Assembly (NCBI GenBank): GCA_024233975.1 | Contig: JACKOX010000025.1 | Location: 1-46,117 of the forward strand | From: Rhodanobacteraceae bacterium | GTDB lineage: Bacteria; Pseudomonadota; Gammaproteobacteria; Xanthomonadales; Xanthomonadaceae | Reading direction: 5' to 3' | Length of the DNA stretch: 46,117 bases | Part shown: one piece after another, positions 36,703 to 45,469 of the stretch | Layout: each line of letters opens with the position of its first letter | Numbering within the stretch: position 1 is the first letter of the stretch | Notes under the pieces: generated by a model | The model's input: the letters and a program-made list of their open reading frames with translations, nothing else | What the model was told of the DNA's origin: nothing | Databases searched by the model: none | Translations under genes and position numbers: made by a program

Positions 36703-37601
36703 TGCGCGGCCCGGTCCGACAAATGCGCGGCATCGCCTTCGTGGTGGTTCTGTGGCTGCTCGCCTTGCTGGCCATCCTGCTCGGTGCTTTCGCCCTGCTG
36801 GCGCGTACCGAACACATCCAGTCGCGCTCGCTGTTCGACTCCACCCAGGCGCTCTACGCGGCTGAGGCAGGCGTCAACCTGACCGTGTTCCAGCTGATGG
36901 TGCCCGATCCGCAGCAGCGCTGGATTCCCGATGGTCGCGTTTATCCGTTCACGTTCGATGGCGCCGAGGTCGAGATCAGCATCACCGATGAATCCGGCAA
37001 GATCGATATCAATGCCGCGGATTCGCAGACGCTGGAGCAGCTGTTCCTGTCCCTGGGCGTGGATCCCCTGGAGTCGCAGCGACTGGCCGATGCCGTGGTC
37101 GACTGGCGCGACCCGGATGACCTTACCCAGGTCAATGGTGCGGAGGCGCCCGACTATGAGGCAGCCGGCCTCGACTACGTGCCGTCGAACCAGCCGTTTA
37201 ACACCATCGGTGAGCTGCAGCAGGTGCTCGGCATGACGCCGGAGCTGTTCCTGGCCGCCGAGCCCGCACTTACCGTGTATACCGGGCAGGGGCGGCCAAA
37301 CCCCGCATTCGCGCCATTGGAAGCCTTGCGCGCGCTGCCCGACATGACCGATCCACTGGCCCGCGAGCTGATCGAGATGCGCCACCAGATGGATGCCAGC
37401 GGCGGCGGCCCGGTAGCAACGCTGCCCAACGGACAGCCCCTCATGGTGCGTGGCGGCACCGGCACGTATAGTATTGAGTCCCGCGCGACCCTGCCCAACG
37501 GGGCATGGACCCGCTTGCTGGCCACGGTCCGCATCGGTAGCGCCGACGCCTCGGATATCGCCTATACCGTCCTCCGCTGGGAAGACGGGGAAGCCCTTTG
37601 A
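36702..37601 (+). CDS. gspK: Minor pseudopilin GspK
   Basis: A 299-residue protein that caps the pseudopilus. The N-terminus is RQMRGIAFVVVLWLLALL. Cleavage would fall before IAF, and the usual Glu at +5 is missing, as is normal for GspK. The large alpha domain is present: DESGKIDINAAD and RLADAVVDWRDPDD are GspK hallmarks, and EAPDYEAAGLDY lies before the second half. Start options are GTG 36699 or ATG 36702; the ATG overlaps the gspJ stop by one base. The stop overlaps gspL by one base. Confidence 0.93.
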   Translation: MRGPVRQMRGIAFVVVLWLLALLAILLGAFALLARTEHIQSRSLFDSTQALYAAEAGVNLTVFQLMVPDPQQRWIPDGRVYPFTFDGAEVEISITDESGKIDINAADSQTLEQLFLSLGVDPLESQRLADAVVDWRDPDDLTQVNGAEAPDYEAAGLDYVPSNQPFNTIGELQQVLGMTPELFLAAEPALTVYTGQGRPNPAFAPLEALRALPDMTDPLARELIEMRHQMDASGGGPVATLPNGQPLMVRGGTGTYSIESRATLPNGAWTRLLATVRIGSADASDIAYTVLRWEDGEAL

Positions 37602-38839
37602 TGTCATCCACACGAACCCTTCCCGACGCTATTGCCGGCCCCTTGCGGCGGCTGACCACCCGCTACGCGGAAAGCCCGATCCCGGGATTCCTGAGCTGGT
37701 GGGGCGAGAGCCTGCGCAGCTGCCTGCCGGCGAAGTGGCGCGAGGCGATGGCGGCGGAGGCGGCACAGCTGTGGCTGCAGCGGGATGGTGACAGCCTTCG
37801 CCTGCGGCGATCGGATGCGCCTGACGATGCGGCGCCTGTCGTGCTGGCGTTGGGGTCCGACCAGGATGTCGGCAGCGCCTTCATTGGCGCCACCAGCGAG
37901 GCGCAGCGTGCATTGCCGCGCGTCCTGCTGCTCGAGGACTCGCGCGTGCTGCGTCGACGACTGACCCTGCCGGCCGCCACCGCCGACAACCTGCGTGCGG
38001 TGGTCGGCTATGAGCTGGACCGGCAGACGCCGTTCAAGCCCGACCAGGTCTATTACGACTGCCGGATTGCCCGTCGTGATGCCGCATCCAAGCAGATCGA
38101 GGTTGACCTGATCCTCACGCCACGTGCCGCCCTTGACGCGGAGCTGACGGCGTTGGACGGTATCGCCGAGGGTCTGGATGCCGTGGATATTGTCGGTGAG
38201 GATGGCCAGCCGACCGGTTGCAACCTGTTGCCCGCCGAGCGGCGTGCGCGACGCGGGCATGGTGTCGTCCTGATCGCACTAGGCTTGGCGGCGCTGACCG
38301 TCGTCCTGCTGGCCATGGCTGGCGCGCAGTCGCTGGACAACCGGCGCGATGCGCTGGCGAGGCTGCAGGAAGAGGTCGATGCGCGCCGTGTCGAAGCGCG
38401 TCGGGTCAACCAGCTTCGCGAACGCCTGACCGATGCCGTCGAGGGCGCCAATTTCCTCGCGGTTCGGCGCAGTGAGACGCCGCCGGTTCTGGACCTGGTC
38501 AACGAACTGACCTACCGGATGCCGCCGGAAACCACCTATCTCGAACGGCTCAGCCTGAGTGGCGACAAGCTCAGCATTTCCGGTCAGAGCAACCAGGCGG
38601 CCGAGCTGGTGGGCCTGCTGCAGCCATCGCCGCAGATTCGTTCGGTATCCCTGTCCGGCAGCATCCAGCCGGATTCGCGAACCGGCAAGGATCGTTTCAC
38701 CATCGCCGCCCAGTACGTGATGCCCGACGGCGGCATACAGCGCGACTACAGCGCATTCGCGACCAAGCCGGAAGCGGACGTCAAGGTCGACTCGGCCGGC
38801 GATGCCAAGGAAGATGCCGGTACGGAGGAGCGCCGATGA
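37601..38839 (+). CDS. gspL: Type II secretion assembly protein GspL
   Basis: A 412-residue inner-membrane protein linking GspE to the periplasmic platform. The N-terminal part (about 70-200) is the actin-like cytoplasmic domain that binds GspE (LPRVLLLEDSRVLRRRL, VVGYELDRQTPFKPDQVYYD). One membrane segment lies at about 222-242 (VVLIALGLAALTVVLLAMAG), followed by a coiled-coil and a PilN/ferredoxin-like periplasmic domain (about 290-380). This PilM-PilN-like layout is common in Xanthomonas-type GspL. ATG 37601 overlaps the gspK stop by one base. The last 30 residues are charged. Confidence 0.88.
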   Translation: MSSTRTLPDAIAGPLRRLTTRYAESPIPGFLSWWGESLRSCLPAKWREAMAAEAAQLWLQRDGDSLRLRRSDAPDDAAPVVLALGSDQDVGSAFIGATSEAQRALPRVLLLEDSRVLRRRLTLPAATADNLRAVVGYELDRQTPFKPDQVYYDCRIARRDAASKQIEVDLILTPRAALDAELTALDGIAEGLDAVDIVGEDGQPTGCNLLPAERRARRGHGVVLIALGLAALTVVLLAMAGAQSLDNRRDALARLQEEVDARRVEARRVNQLRERLTDAVEGANFLAVRRSETPPVLDLVNELTYRMPPETTYLERLSLSGDKLSISGQSNQAAELVGLLQPSPQIRSVSLSGSIQPDSRTGKDRFTIAAQYVMPDGGIQRDYSAFATKPEADVKVDSAGDAKEDAGTEERR

Positions 38840-39447
38840 GCCGCACCGATGCTCGACGTGATCGTGTCCTGGCAGTCAGTCTGCTGGTAGCGGCCTTGAT
38901 GCTGGTCTATCTGCTGTTCGTGCATTGGCCGCTGGTGATGCCGCACCTGGCCCTGCGGGACGAGTTGATTGCCCTGCGTGACCAGGAAGCCAGCCTGCGC
39001 GCGACCGCGGCGCAGCAGCCGGCGCTGCAGGCACGACTGGCGGAAGTGGCCGAAGCCGAGTTGCGTAATCCTGGCTTCCTTGCTGAGGAAAGTTTCGACC
39101 TGGCCACCGCCGGCCTGATGCAGCGGCTGGAATCCGTGGTCGCGGCCTCCACCACCGACAGCGACCGTTGTCAGGTAGTCAACAAGACGCCCTACAAGTC
39201 CCGTGAGAAGGAGCGCTTCGAGCGCGTTACGGTGAAGGTGCGCATGCGTTGCGAGGTCGAGGAGTTTTCCAACGTGCTGCACGAGATCGAGGGCGGCAGT
39301 CCGCAGCTGTTCGTCGGCGACGTCAACATGATTTCGCGCCGGCCGACCTTCAACCGCCGGATTAACCAGGCACCGCAGCGAGGCTATCTGGATATCAGTT
39401 TCGATCTGTACGGCTACCTGCATCAGCGGAGCGACGCCGATGGTTAA
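38836..39447 (+). CDS. gspM: Type II secretion protein GspM
   Basis: A 203-residue bitopic membrane protein, partner of GspL. A short basic N-terminus precedes one membrane segment (about 13-35, VLAVSLLVAALMLVYLLFVHW), then a helical stretch and a ferredoxin-like periplasmic domain (FERVTVKVRMRCEVEEFSNVL, about 128-150). The call rests on layout and operon position between gspL and the GspC-like gene. The ATG overlaps the gspL stop by 4 bases, and its stop overlaps the next gene by 8 bases. Confidence 0.87.
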   Translation: MSRTDARRDRVLAVSLLVAALMLVYLLFVHWPLVMPHLALRDELIALRDQEASLRATAAQQPALQARLAEVAEAELRNPGFLAEESFDLATAGLMQRLESVVAASTTDSDRCQVVNKTPYKSREKERFERVTVKVRMRCEVEEFSNVLHEIEGGSPQLFVGDVNMISRRPTFNRRINQAPQRGYLDISFDLYGYLHQRSDADG

Positions 39448-40162
39448 TTCGGGCGCGAAACTGATGATCGTGATGCTCGGGACGGCGGCGCTGTGGGCAT
39501 TGCTGGTTCTGATATCGACCTGGTTGGGTCTGGGCGGTCGCTACAGCCTGCATCCCGAGGATCTCGGGCGCGTTGAGGCGGTGCCTGCGGTCGCGCTGGC
39601 GGGTTCCGCAACGCAGGTGCCCGACATGGATCGTTACGCCGCCATCAGCCAGCACCCGCTGTTCAACGCCGACCGCCTGCCATTCGTGGGTCAGGGCGGT
39701 AACGAAGACGAGGCGGTGGTTGAGGAGGAAGTCATTGTTCCGCTGGACGCCATGCTCACCGGTGTGATCAAGATTGGCGACGATGCCGCCATTGCCTTCG
39801 TCAAGGGCAACAAGAGTGGCGAAAGCCAGAGCGTCAAGGTCGGTGAAAACCTCCAGGGTGACTTTTCCAGCTACAAGCTGATCGAACTTGAGGCGCGCAA
39901 AGCGGTCTTTGACGGTCCGCGCGGCCGTAGCGAACTGGAGCTGGAAGTGTTCAATGGCAAGGGTGGAGCGCCACCGACGCCGTTGCGGAAACAAGAGCAA
40001 GCGGCTCAGTCCGAAGACAACGGGCGCGAGCAGGCAGAAGATTCAGCCACCGAAGACAATTCGCCCGAGGCGCAGGCCGAGCGGATTCGCCGCCGGATCG
40101 AGGAACGCCGCCGGCAGATGCGCGAAGAAGCCGAGCGGGCGCGAGCCGACCAGGACGGCTGA
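39440..40162 (+). CDS. GspC/XpsN-like type II secretion protein
   Basis: A 240-residue bitopic protein at the place of xpsN in Xanthomonas. It has one membrane segment (about 9-30), a linker, and a compact domain at about 100-172 (DAMLTGVIKIGDDAAIAFVKG, SVKVGENLQG, YKLIEL) that resembles the homology region of GspC, which binds the N0 domain of the secretin. Instead of a PDZ or coiled-coil module, the last 60 residues are very charged and probably helical (RIRRRIEERRRQMREEAE). It overlaps gspM by 8 bases, and gspD follows. Called gspN or gspC depending on nomenclature. Confidence 0.82.
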   Translation: MVNSGAKLMIVMLGTAALWALLVLISTWLGLGGRYSLHPEDLGRVEAVPAVALAGSATQVPDMDRYAAISQHPLFNADRLPFVGQGGNEDEAVVEEEVIVPLDAMLTGVIKIGDDAAIAFVKGNKSGESQSVKVGENLQGDFSSYKLIELEARKAVFDGPRGRSELELEVFNGKGGAPPTPLRKQEQAAQSEDNGREQAEDSATEDNSPEAQAERIRRRIEERRRQMREEAERARADQDG

Positions 40163-40182
40163 ACCAGGAGACGAGAGAAGTG

Positions 40183-42543
40183 ATGCGACGACCCCATTCA
40201 GTCAAGGCCGTGATTGGCGTGGCCATGGCTCTGCTGGTCACCCTGACCGGCTGTGCCAGCCAGAACACGCGTCCCGCGCCGTACCAGCCGCGACCGATCG
40301 AAGAGCAGGCGTGGCGCCCGGACCCTGCGTCGGCACAGTCCGCGTCGGCAGAGACTCTTCCGATGGCATCCGGTGATGCAGCCCCTGATACCGGCTATCG
40401 GAGCGTCGATCCGGGAACGGGAAACTTCATTGACAAGAATGCTGCGCGTCTGCCGCCGCCGGCGGAAGCAAAGGACGGCGATGTTTCCTTCAATTTCGAG
40501 GGAGAGTCGCTCAACGCGGTATTGAAGGTCATCCTGGGCGACTACCTGCAGCAAAACTATGTGATTGCTCCAGGCGTGCAGGGCACGGTGACCTTCTCCA
40601 CCGCCAAGCCCATGCGCCGCGATCAGGTGATGTCTATCCTGGAGATGCTGCTACGCTGGAATAACGCCACGCTGGTGTGGGATGACGGCCGCTACACGAT
40701 CCTGCCCGTGGATCAGGCATTGCCGGGCAATCTTATCCCGGGTGTCGGCAAACCGAATCGCTTGGGCTATCAGGTCCGCGCGGTGCCGCTGAGTTACATC
40801 TCCGCCACCGAAATGGAAAAGTTGCTCAAGCCCTATGCGCGGCCGAATGCCGTGATCAGCACCGACAACGCGCGCAGCATGATCGTGCTGGCTGGTACGC
40901 CGGTCGAACTCAATAACTATATGCAGACCATCCAGATCTTCGATGTGGATTGGCTTGAAGGCATGTCCGTTGGCATCTTCCCGATGCAGCAGATCGAGGC
41001 CGACAAGGTTGTCGGCGAGCTGGAGAAAGTATTCGGCGTCAGCTCCGACACCCCCATGGCCGGTCTTTTCCGCTTCATGCCCCTGGAAGGCATCAACGCG
41101 GTCCTGGTCATCACTCCGCAGCCCAAGTACCTGCGTACGGCGGAAGAATGGCTGTCCAAGCTCGATCAGGGTAGCAGCGGTGGCGGTCAGCGGCTCTACG
41201 TCTACGAAGTCAAGAACGTGAAGGCCACCGACCTTGCGGATACGTTGAGCGACGTATTCGGCGCTAATGGTGGCGGCGCGCGAAGCAGTAGCGGGAACAA
41301 CGTGGTTGGTCCCGGTCTGCAGCCGGCTACGATTCGCAGTAGCGGCGTGAATCGAACCTCACGTAGTAACAATTCTTCCGGTCGATCCATTAGCAAAACG
41401 GCCGTTGAGGCTTCCGAGAAGTCATTGGCTGCGGATGAGACGGATGGTGGGTTGCGCATCAGCGCGCTGTCTCCCGGCGTTGATCAGCCGCTGGTTCAGG
41501 GTGGCGGGGTGCAGGCACCAGCGCCGTTGCGTGCTGGACAAGCTGGGCGAGGCGGTGCTGGAAACGGAAACACGAGCACAGGTATCGCGATTGGCGATTC
41601 CGAGGAAGTCCGTATTTCCGCTGTCGAGGAAAGCAACTCTCTGCTAGTAAAGGCGTCCCCGGCGCAGTGGGAGTCGATCCATCACGTCATCGAGCGTTTG
41701 GATCAGATTCCGCTGCAGGTCCATATCGAGGCGCAGATTATCCTGGTCACTTTGAACAAGACGCTGAGCTACGGTGTTCAGTGGTATTTCGAGAACAGTG
41801 TGCCTTCCACCTTGCCAGGACTCCCCACAACGACTACCGCAAAAACTGGTCCGGCATATGGACGGACTTCATGGGGTGACGTGGCAGGAACTGTCGGTGC
41901 TCTGAATGGGTTGTCGTGGACCTTCTTGGGGCCTGATGCTGCTGCGGTGATCGAGACTCTCGACAAGGTTACATCGCTCAAGGTGCTATCGGCTCCGTCG
42001 GTTGTTGTGCTCAACAACAAATCGGCTTCCATTAATGTAGGCAAGCAGATTCCGGTCAACACGACAACAATCAATCCGAGCAATGGTGGAACGACGGGAA
42101 CCTATAGCAATGTTCAGTATTTGCAGACGGGTATCACCTTGGATGTTACGCCGAGAGTGAATCCAGGAGGGCTGGTCTTCCTGGAGATTCAACAGGATGA
42201 CAGTACGCCCGAGGCGCCGGATGCCAATACCGGCAATAGACCAATAAGTCAGCGAACCATCTCCACGGAAGTTGCGGTGCAGAGCGGGCAAACGGTAACG
42301 CTGGGGGGGTTGATTCAGCAGTCTGATGGCAAGGGTAGTGCTGGCGTACCGGGTTTGAGTCGGATTCCAGTCATTGGAGGCCTTTTTGGTAACAAGACAG
42401 CATCCACCGATCGCCAAGAGTTGTTGGTCCTCATTAGACCCACCGTCATCTACAATCAGGAAGACGCCCGCCGCATCACCGAGGAGTATCGCGATCGCTT
42501 CCAGGGTCTGGAGCCGCTTAGGGTCCGGGTCGAGGAAGACTGA
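40183..42543 (+). CDS. gspD: Type II secretion secretin GspD
   Basis: A 786-residue outer-membrane secretin. Residues 1-23 form a lipoprotein signal (LLVTLTGC, C24), so this is a lipidated secretin. N0 (about 100-170, with VSFNFEGESLNAVLKVIL) is followed by N1 (about 190-255), N2 (about 260-325), N3 and the C-domain (about 485-765) with the signature VPGLSRIPVIGGLFG. N3 contains a 100-residue Gly/Ser/Asn-rich insertion (about 358-460). The 3' half uses noticeably less GC-rich codons. Start options are GTG 40180 or ATG 40183, with GGAG upstream. It is the last T2SS gene. Confidence 0.95.
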   Translation: MRRPHSVKAVIGVAMALLVTLTGCASQNTRPAPYQPRPIEEQAWRPDPASAQSASAETLPMASGDAAPDTGYRSVDPGTGNFIDKNAARLPPPAEAKDGDVSFNFEGESLNAVLKVILGDYLQQNYVIAPGVQGTVTFSTAKPMRRDQVMSILEMLLRWNNATLVWDDGRYTILPVDQALPGNLIPGVGKPNRLGYQVRAVPLSYISATEMEKLLKPYARPNAVISTDNARSMIVLAGTPVELNNYMQTIQIFDVDWLEGMSVGIFPMQQIEADKVVGELEKVFGVSSDTPMAGLFRFMPLEGINAVLVITPQPKYLRTAEEWLSKLDQGSSGGGQRLYVYEVKNVKATDLADTLSDVFGANGGGARSSSGNNVVGPGLQPATIRSSGVNRTSRSNNSSGRSISKTAVEASEKSLAADETDGGLRISALSPGVDQPLVQGGGVQAPAPLRAGQAGRGGAGNGNTSTGIAIGDSEEVRISAVEESNSLLVKASPAQWESIHHVIERLDQIPLQVHIEAQIILVTLNKTLSYGVQWYFENSVPSTLPGLPTTTTAKTGPAYGRTSWGDVAGTVGALNGLSWTFLGPDAAAVIETLDKVTSLKVLSAPSVVVLNNKSASINVGKQIPVNTTTINPSNGGTTGTYSNVQYLQTGITLDVTPRVNPGGLVFLEIQQDDSTPEAPDANTGNRPISQRTISTEVAVQSGQTVTLGGLIQQSDGKGSAGVPGLSRIPVIGGLFGNKTASTDRQELLVLIRPTVIYNQEDARRITEEYRDRFQGLEPLRVRVEED

Positions 42544-42593
42544 CCTTCAATGCCTGCCCAAGGTGGGGTTGTTCAAGGGTGGATAAGAAATCA

Positions 42594-43040
42594 ATGAAGA
42601 GAATGTCTATGAAATTCAGCTATGTCTCTATAACTTTGGCCATTGCGGCTCTCATCGGAAGTGTGGTGCTGGTCGGCTGTGCTGGCGGGGGTGGGGCAAA
42701 GAAGGGAGATGTTTTGGCTGATCGTGCGACCCAAAGATGGAATTTCCTGGTCAACCGTGATCCGGGAAGTGCCTGGGAGTATCTGACGCCGGGTTCCCGG
42801 GCAGTGACACCCAAGGATCGATACATCAAGGAGACACTGGTCAAGCCCGTGAAGTGGACCGCCGCGCGTTTCGTCAGCGAAAACTGCACCAAGCCCGACC
42901 TTTGCAAGGTCCAGATGACGGTTGACTACAAGATCCGGAGCCACCTGACGGGGGTCGGGGTCATCCAGTCCACCCAGATATTGGACGAGACCTGGATTCG
43001 AGAGTCCGGGACCTGGTATTTCCTGCCGTCGGGAGACTGA
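42594..43040 (+). CDS. Small lipoprotein directly after gspD
   Basis: A 148-residue putative outer-membrane lipoprotein. The signal peptide ends in lipobox LVGC, followed by AGGGG (no Asp at +2, so Lol export is expected). The mature part, about 115 residues, contains DPGSAWEYLTPGSR, a CTKPDLC pair that may form a disulfide, and ends ESGTWYFLP, reminiscent of small NTF2-like folds. I cannot name a family. The gene begins 50 bases after gspD and may be co-transcribed; a pilotin-like role is possible but unproven. The start is uncertain: GTG 42579 or ATG 42594, with the ATG chosen. Confidence 0.75.
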   Translation: MKRMSMKFSYVSITLAIAALIGSVVLVGCAGGGGAKKGDVLADRATQRWNFLVNRDPGSAWEYLTPGSRAVTPKDRYIKETLVKPVKWTAARFVSENCTKPDLCKVQMTVDYKIRSHLTGVGVIQSTQILDETWIRESGTWYFLPSGD

Positions 43041-43183
43041 TGGTGGGGATTGCGCCGGTATGCTGCATATCGTAGACTGCCGACGCTGTTGCCTAACCTT
43101 GCCCATAAAAGGCGGACCAAAACCGCTTAACGGAGCACGGTTAGCTGTTAGCAAAAGCCCTGTGGTTGATTAGGAGTGTTGTG

Positions 43184-45016
43184 ATGAAAAAGAGTTCTTT
43201 GACGACGGCCGTCGTCGCCGGCCTCGCCGGCGTCGCGGGTCTCGTTAACGTTTCCAACGCGGTGAACGTGAACCCGGACGGTCTCGGCCAGGTTCTGATC
43301 TACCCGTACTACACGGTCAACGGTGGCAACTCCACCCTGATCTCGGTGGTTAACACCACCAACGACGTGAAGGCCGTCAAGGTCCGTTTCCTTGAAAGCC
43401 TGAACTCGCAGGAAGTTCTCGACTTTAACCTGTACCTGTCGCCGTTCGATGTCTGGACGGGTTCCGTGAACGCGTCTCCGGATGGTCAGGGTGATGGCGG
43501 TGTCATGGTCACCTACGACACCAGCTGCACGGTGCCGTATTTCTACGAGCAGTTTCAGGATGTCGGTTTCAACTTCGGCAGCCTGACGAATGCCGATATC
43601 GGCGGTACCTATCAGGGTTTCTTCAAGAACTTCCAGTACCGTTCGGGCGGTCATAACCCGGATGGTGGTCCGAACGATCTGGTTCGCGCCCGCGAAGGTC
43701 ATCTGGAAATGATCGAAATGGGTCGCGTCGTTGACGACGGTGACTTCAGTTCAGCGGCGGGTGCGTCAATCGAGGCCGTTGATGATCTGGCTGACACCGG
43801 CGGTGCGCTGGCGACGGCTGCCACTCATACCGATGGCGTGCCGAACGACTGTCAGGCGCTGCTGGATGCGTTCCGCAATGTGGCAGGCGTGCCTGGGCAG
43901 TGGCTGGTCGACGTCAATGCCGACGTTGATACCCCGAATGGTGGCCTGTTCGGTGGTGCCGAAATCGTCAGCGTTGCTCAGGGTACCAACCTGTCGTACA
44001 ACGCTGATGCGCTGGAAGGCTTCTTCCAGACGGCCGGCGCTGACTTGCACACCTTTACCGGTAACGTGCTGCCGAACCTGACCCAGGCCGAGCCGGCCAT
44101 GGCCAACGTGTTCGACAATGGTACGCTGATTCAGTTGGACTTCTCGTCCGATCCGAACGGCAACTTCCACCCGGGTCTTGACGCCGTTTCTGCGGCGATC
44201 ATGCACAACGAGATCTACAACGAGTACCTGACAACTCCGGGTATCGGTGCATCTTCCGAGTGGGTCATCACGTTCCCGACCAAGCTGCTGCACATTGACG
44301 ACACCGTCACCGAAGCTGAGCGTCGCCCGTTCACTGAGGCGTTCGATTGGAATGGTACGCCGGACCTGTCTGATCCGAACCCGGCTAACTGGACCCTCAG
44401 TGGTGCCTGCGAAGACATCCTGCTGAGCTTCTGGGATCGTGAAGAGCAGGTCACTGGTCGTGGCGTTGCTTCGGGCACCAACTGCCCGTCGCCGTTGCCG
44501 CCGGGCACTGATCCGAACTCCTGTGATCAGAATCCGACGATCAAGACGCCGCCGCTGTGCTTTGAGGCGAACGTCGTGGCCTTCAACCAGGCTGGCACCA
44601 TTGATTACCTCGACGAGTCCGCAGTTCTGGGTTCGAACTGGGCAATCAACATCCCGCTGGTGGATCAGTACGGTCCGAGTGGCGATCCGGCTCCGGGCGC
44701 CAACTACTTCAATGAAGGTTGGGCTCGCATTGACTTCACCCGTTCGCTGAACCCGTTCACCGGTTTGGTCGAAGTTGAGCACCATTACATGGTGGCTGAC
44801 TCGGTTCTGGGTGGTGGCATCGACGTGGTTCTGGGTCTGCCGACGGTTGGTTTCTGGGCTACTCAGTTCCTCAACAGCGACGTTTCCGGCGGTGTTCTGG
44901 CCAACTACTCCGGCCTGCACAAGCATCGTGCGGATCGTGATGGTTACGCCACCGATGATCCGACGGTTCTGGATCCGGATGGTATGCCGCTGCCGAACGG
45001 TTTCGACTGGTCGTAA
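43184..45016 (+). CDS. Large secreted protein of unknown function
   Basis: A 610-residue exported protein. Residues 1-26 form a signal peptide (TTAVVAGLAGVAGLVNVSNA). The mature part begins with GLGQVLIYPYYTVNGGNST and VVNTTNDVKAVKVRFLESLN, a conserved start I know from hypothetical surface proteins of other gammaproteobacteria. It is acidic, rich in Asn, Gly and Asp, with six or more cysteines in the last two thirds and no C-terminal anchor or sorting signal. Codons are strongly biased to GGT, CGT, AAC and CTG, as in highly expressed genes. AGGAG lies 10 bases before the ATG. It is followed by two hairpins. T2SS export is possible by context. Confidence 0.85.
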   Translation: MKKSSLTTAVVAGLAGVAGLVNVSNAVNVNPDGLGQVLIYPYYTVNGGNSTLISVVNTTNDVKAVKVRFLESLNSQEVLDFNLYLSPFDVWTGSVNASPDGQGDGGVMVTYDTSCTVPYFYEQFQDVGFNFGSLTNADIGGTYQGFFKNFQYRSGGHNPDGGPNDLVRAREGHLEMIEMGRVVDDGDFSSAAGASIEAVDDLADTGGALATAATHTDGVPNDCQALLDAFRNVAGVPGQWLVDVNADVDTPNGGLFGGAEIVSVAQGTNLSYNADALEGFFQTAGADLHTFTGNVLPNLTQAEPAMANVFDNGTLIQLDFSSDPNGNFHPGLDAVSAAIMHNEIYNEYLTTPGIGASSEWVITFPTKLLHIDDTVTEAERRPFTEAFDWNGTPDLSDPNPANWTLSGACEDILLSFWDREEQVTGRGVASGTNCPSPLPPGTDPNSCDQNPTIKTPPLCFEANVVAFNQAGTIDYLDESAVLGSNWAINIPLVDQYGPSGDPAPGANYFNEGWARIDFTRSLNPFTGLVEVEHHYMVADSVLGGGIDVVLGLPTVGFWATQFLNSDVSGGVLANYSGLHKHRADRDGYATDDPTVLDPDGMPLPNGFDWS

Positions 45017-45028
45017 TTGGCGGTTGCA

Positions 45029-45058
45029 CGACAACGCTGTCATCAGCGTTGTCGTTGC
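45029..45058 (+). terminator. First hairpin after the secreted protein gene
   Basis: CGACAACGCTG (45029-45039) and CAGCGTTGTCG (45044-45054) form a perfect 11-bp stem with a 4-base loop, followed by only a few T residues. It lies 12 bases behind the stop codon. Confidence 0.65.
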
Positions 45059-45070
45059 TCCAAGCAACAC

Positions 45071-45104
45071 CAAAGGCCCCTCATTTGTGAGGGGCCTTTG
45101 TTTT
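45071..45104 (+). terminator. Second, strong intrinsic terminator
   Basis: CAAAGGCCCCTCA (45071-45083) and TGAGGGGCCTTTG (45088-45100) form a perfect 13-bp stem with the loop TTTG, followed by TTTT. Together with the hairpin at 45029 it forms a tandem stop, fitting a heavily transcribed gene. Confidence 0.85.
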
Positions 45105-45469
45105 GGTGGGTCCAAGCTCTGTCATGGTTGGTACTACCCCCCATCAAGCTTGCTTATCTGGTCGAAAGGGTTGAATGAGAGGTGGCCATAATTCAGGTGC
45201 GTCCATTCAGCAAGCGTAAACCCCTTGTGTATCAAGCTTGAAAAGCAGCGCTTGCTGCTGGATGGGGATCTGGAGATGGCGAGGACTTCGTCACATTCCA
45301 ATCTGGCGGCAGCATGACATAATCAAAATAAACGACCAGACGCAGTTGAGGCCATCACGGGCAACGATGGCGGCGTATACGGCAATGGACCGGGTCGAAT
45401 GCTTTGGCTTGATCAGGTAGCCTATTCCGGCAAGCCATTGCTCCCAAGAAATCGGAGATGAAATCAGCC
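45105..45469. other. Intergenic gap without a supported gene
   Basis: About 365 bases of moderate GC between the double terminator and the last gene. It includes a small hairpin (AGCAGC, loop GCTT, GCTGCT near 45243-45258) and an AT-rich patch around 45315-45335. A start-less open stretch before 45457 reads like protein in places but has no start codon and no known domain. A promoter for the last gene is expected here, but I see no convincing one. Confidence 0.5.

Noticed and set aside
43766..45115. Minus-strand open frame of 449 codons opposite the secreted protein gene
   Set aside because: The plus-strand gene has a signal peptide, a strong ribosome binding site, biased codons and terminators; the antisense frame has none of these and would run through the terminators.
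45305..45457. Protein-like open stretch before the last gene (ITGNDGGVYGNGPGR region)
   Set aside because: It has no start codon, is only about 50 codons long and shows no known domain; it may be chance or a small relic.
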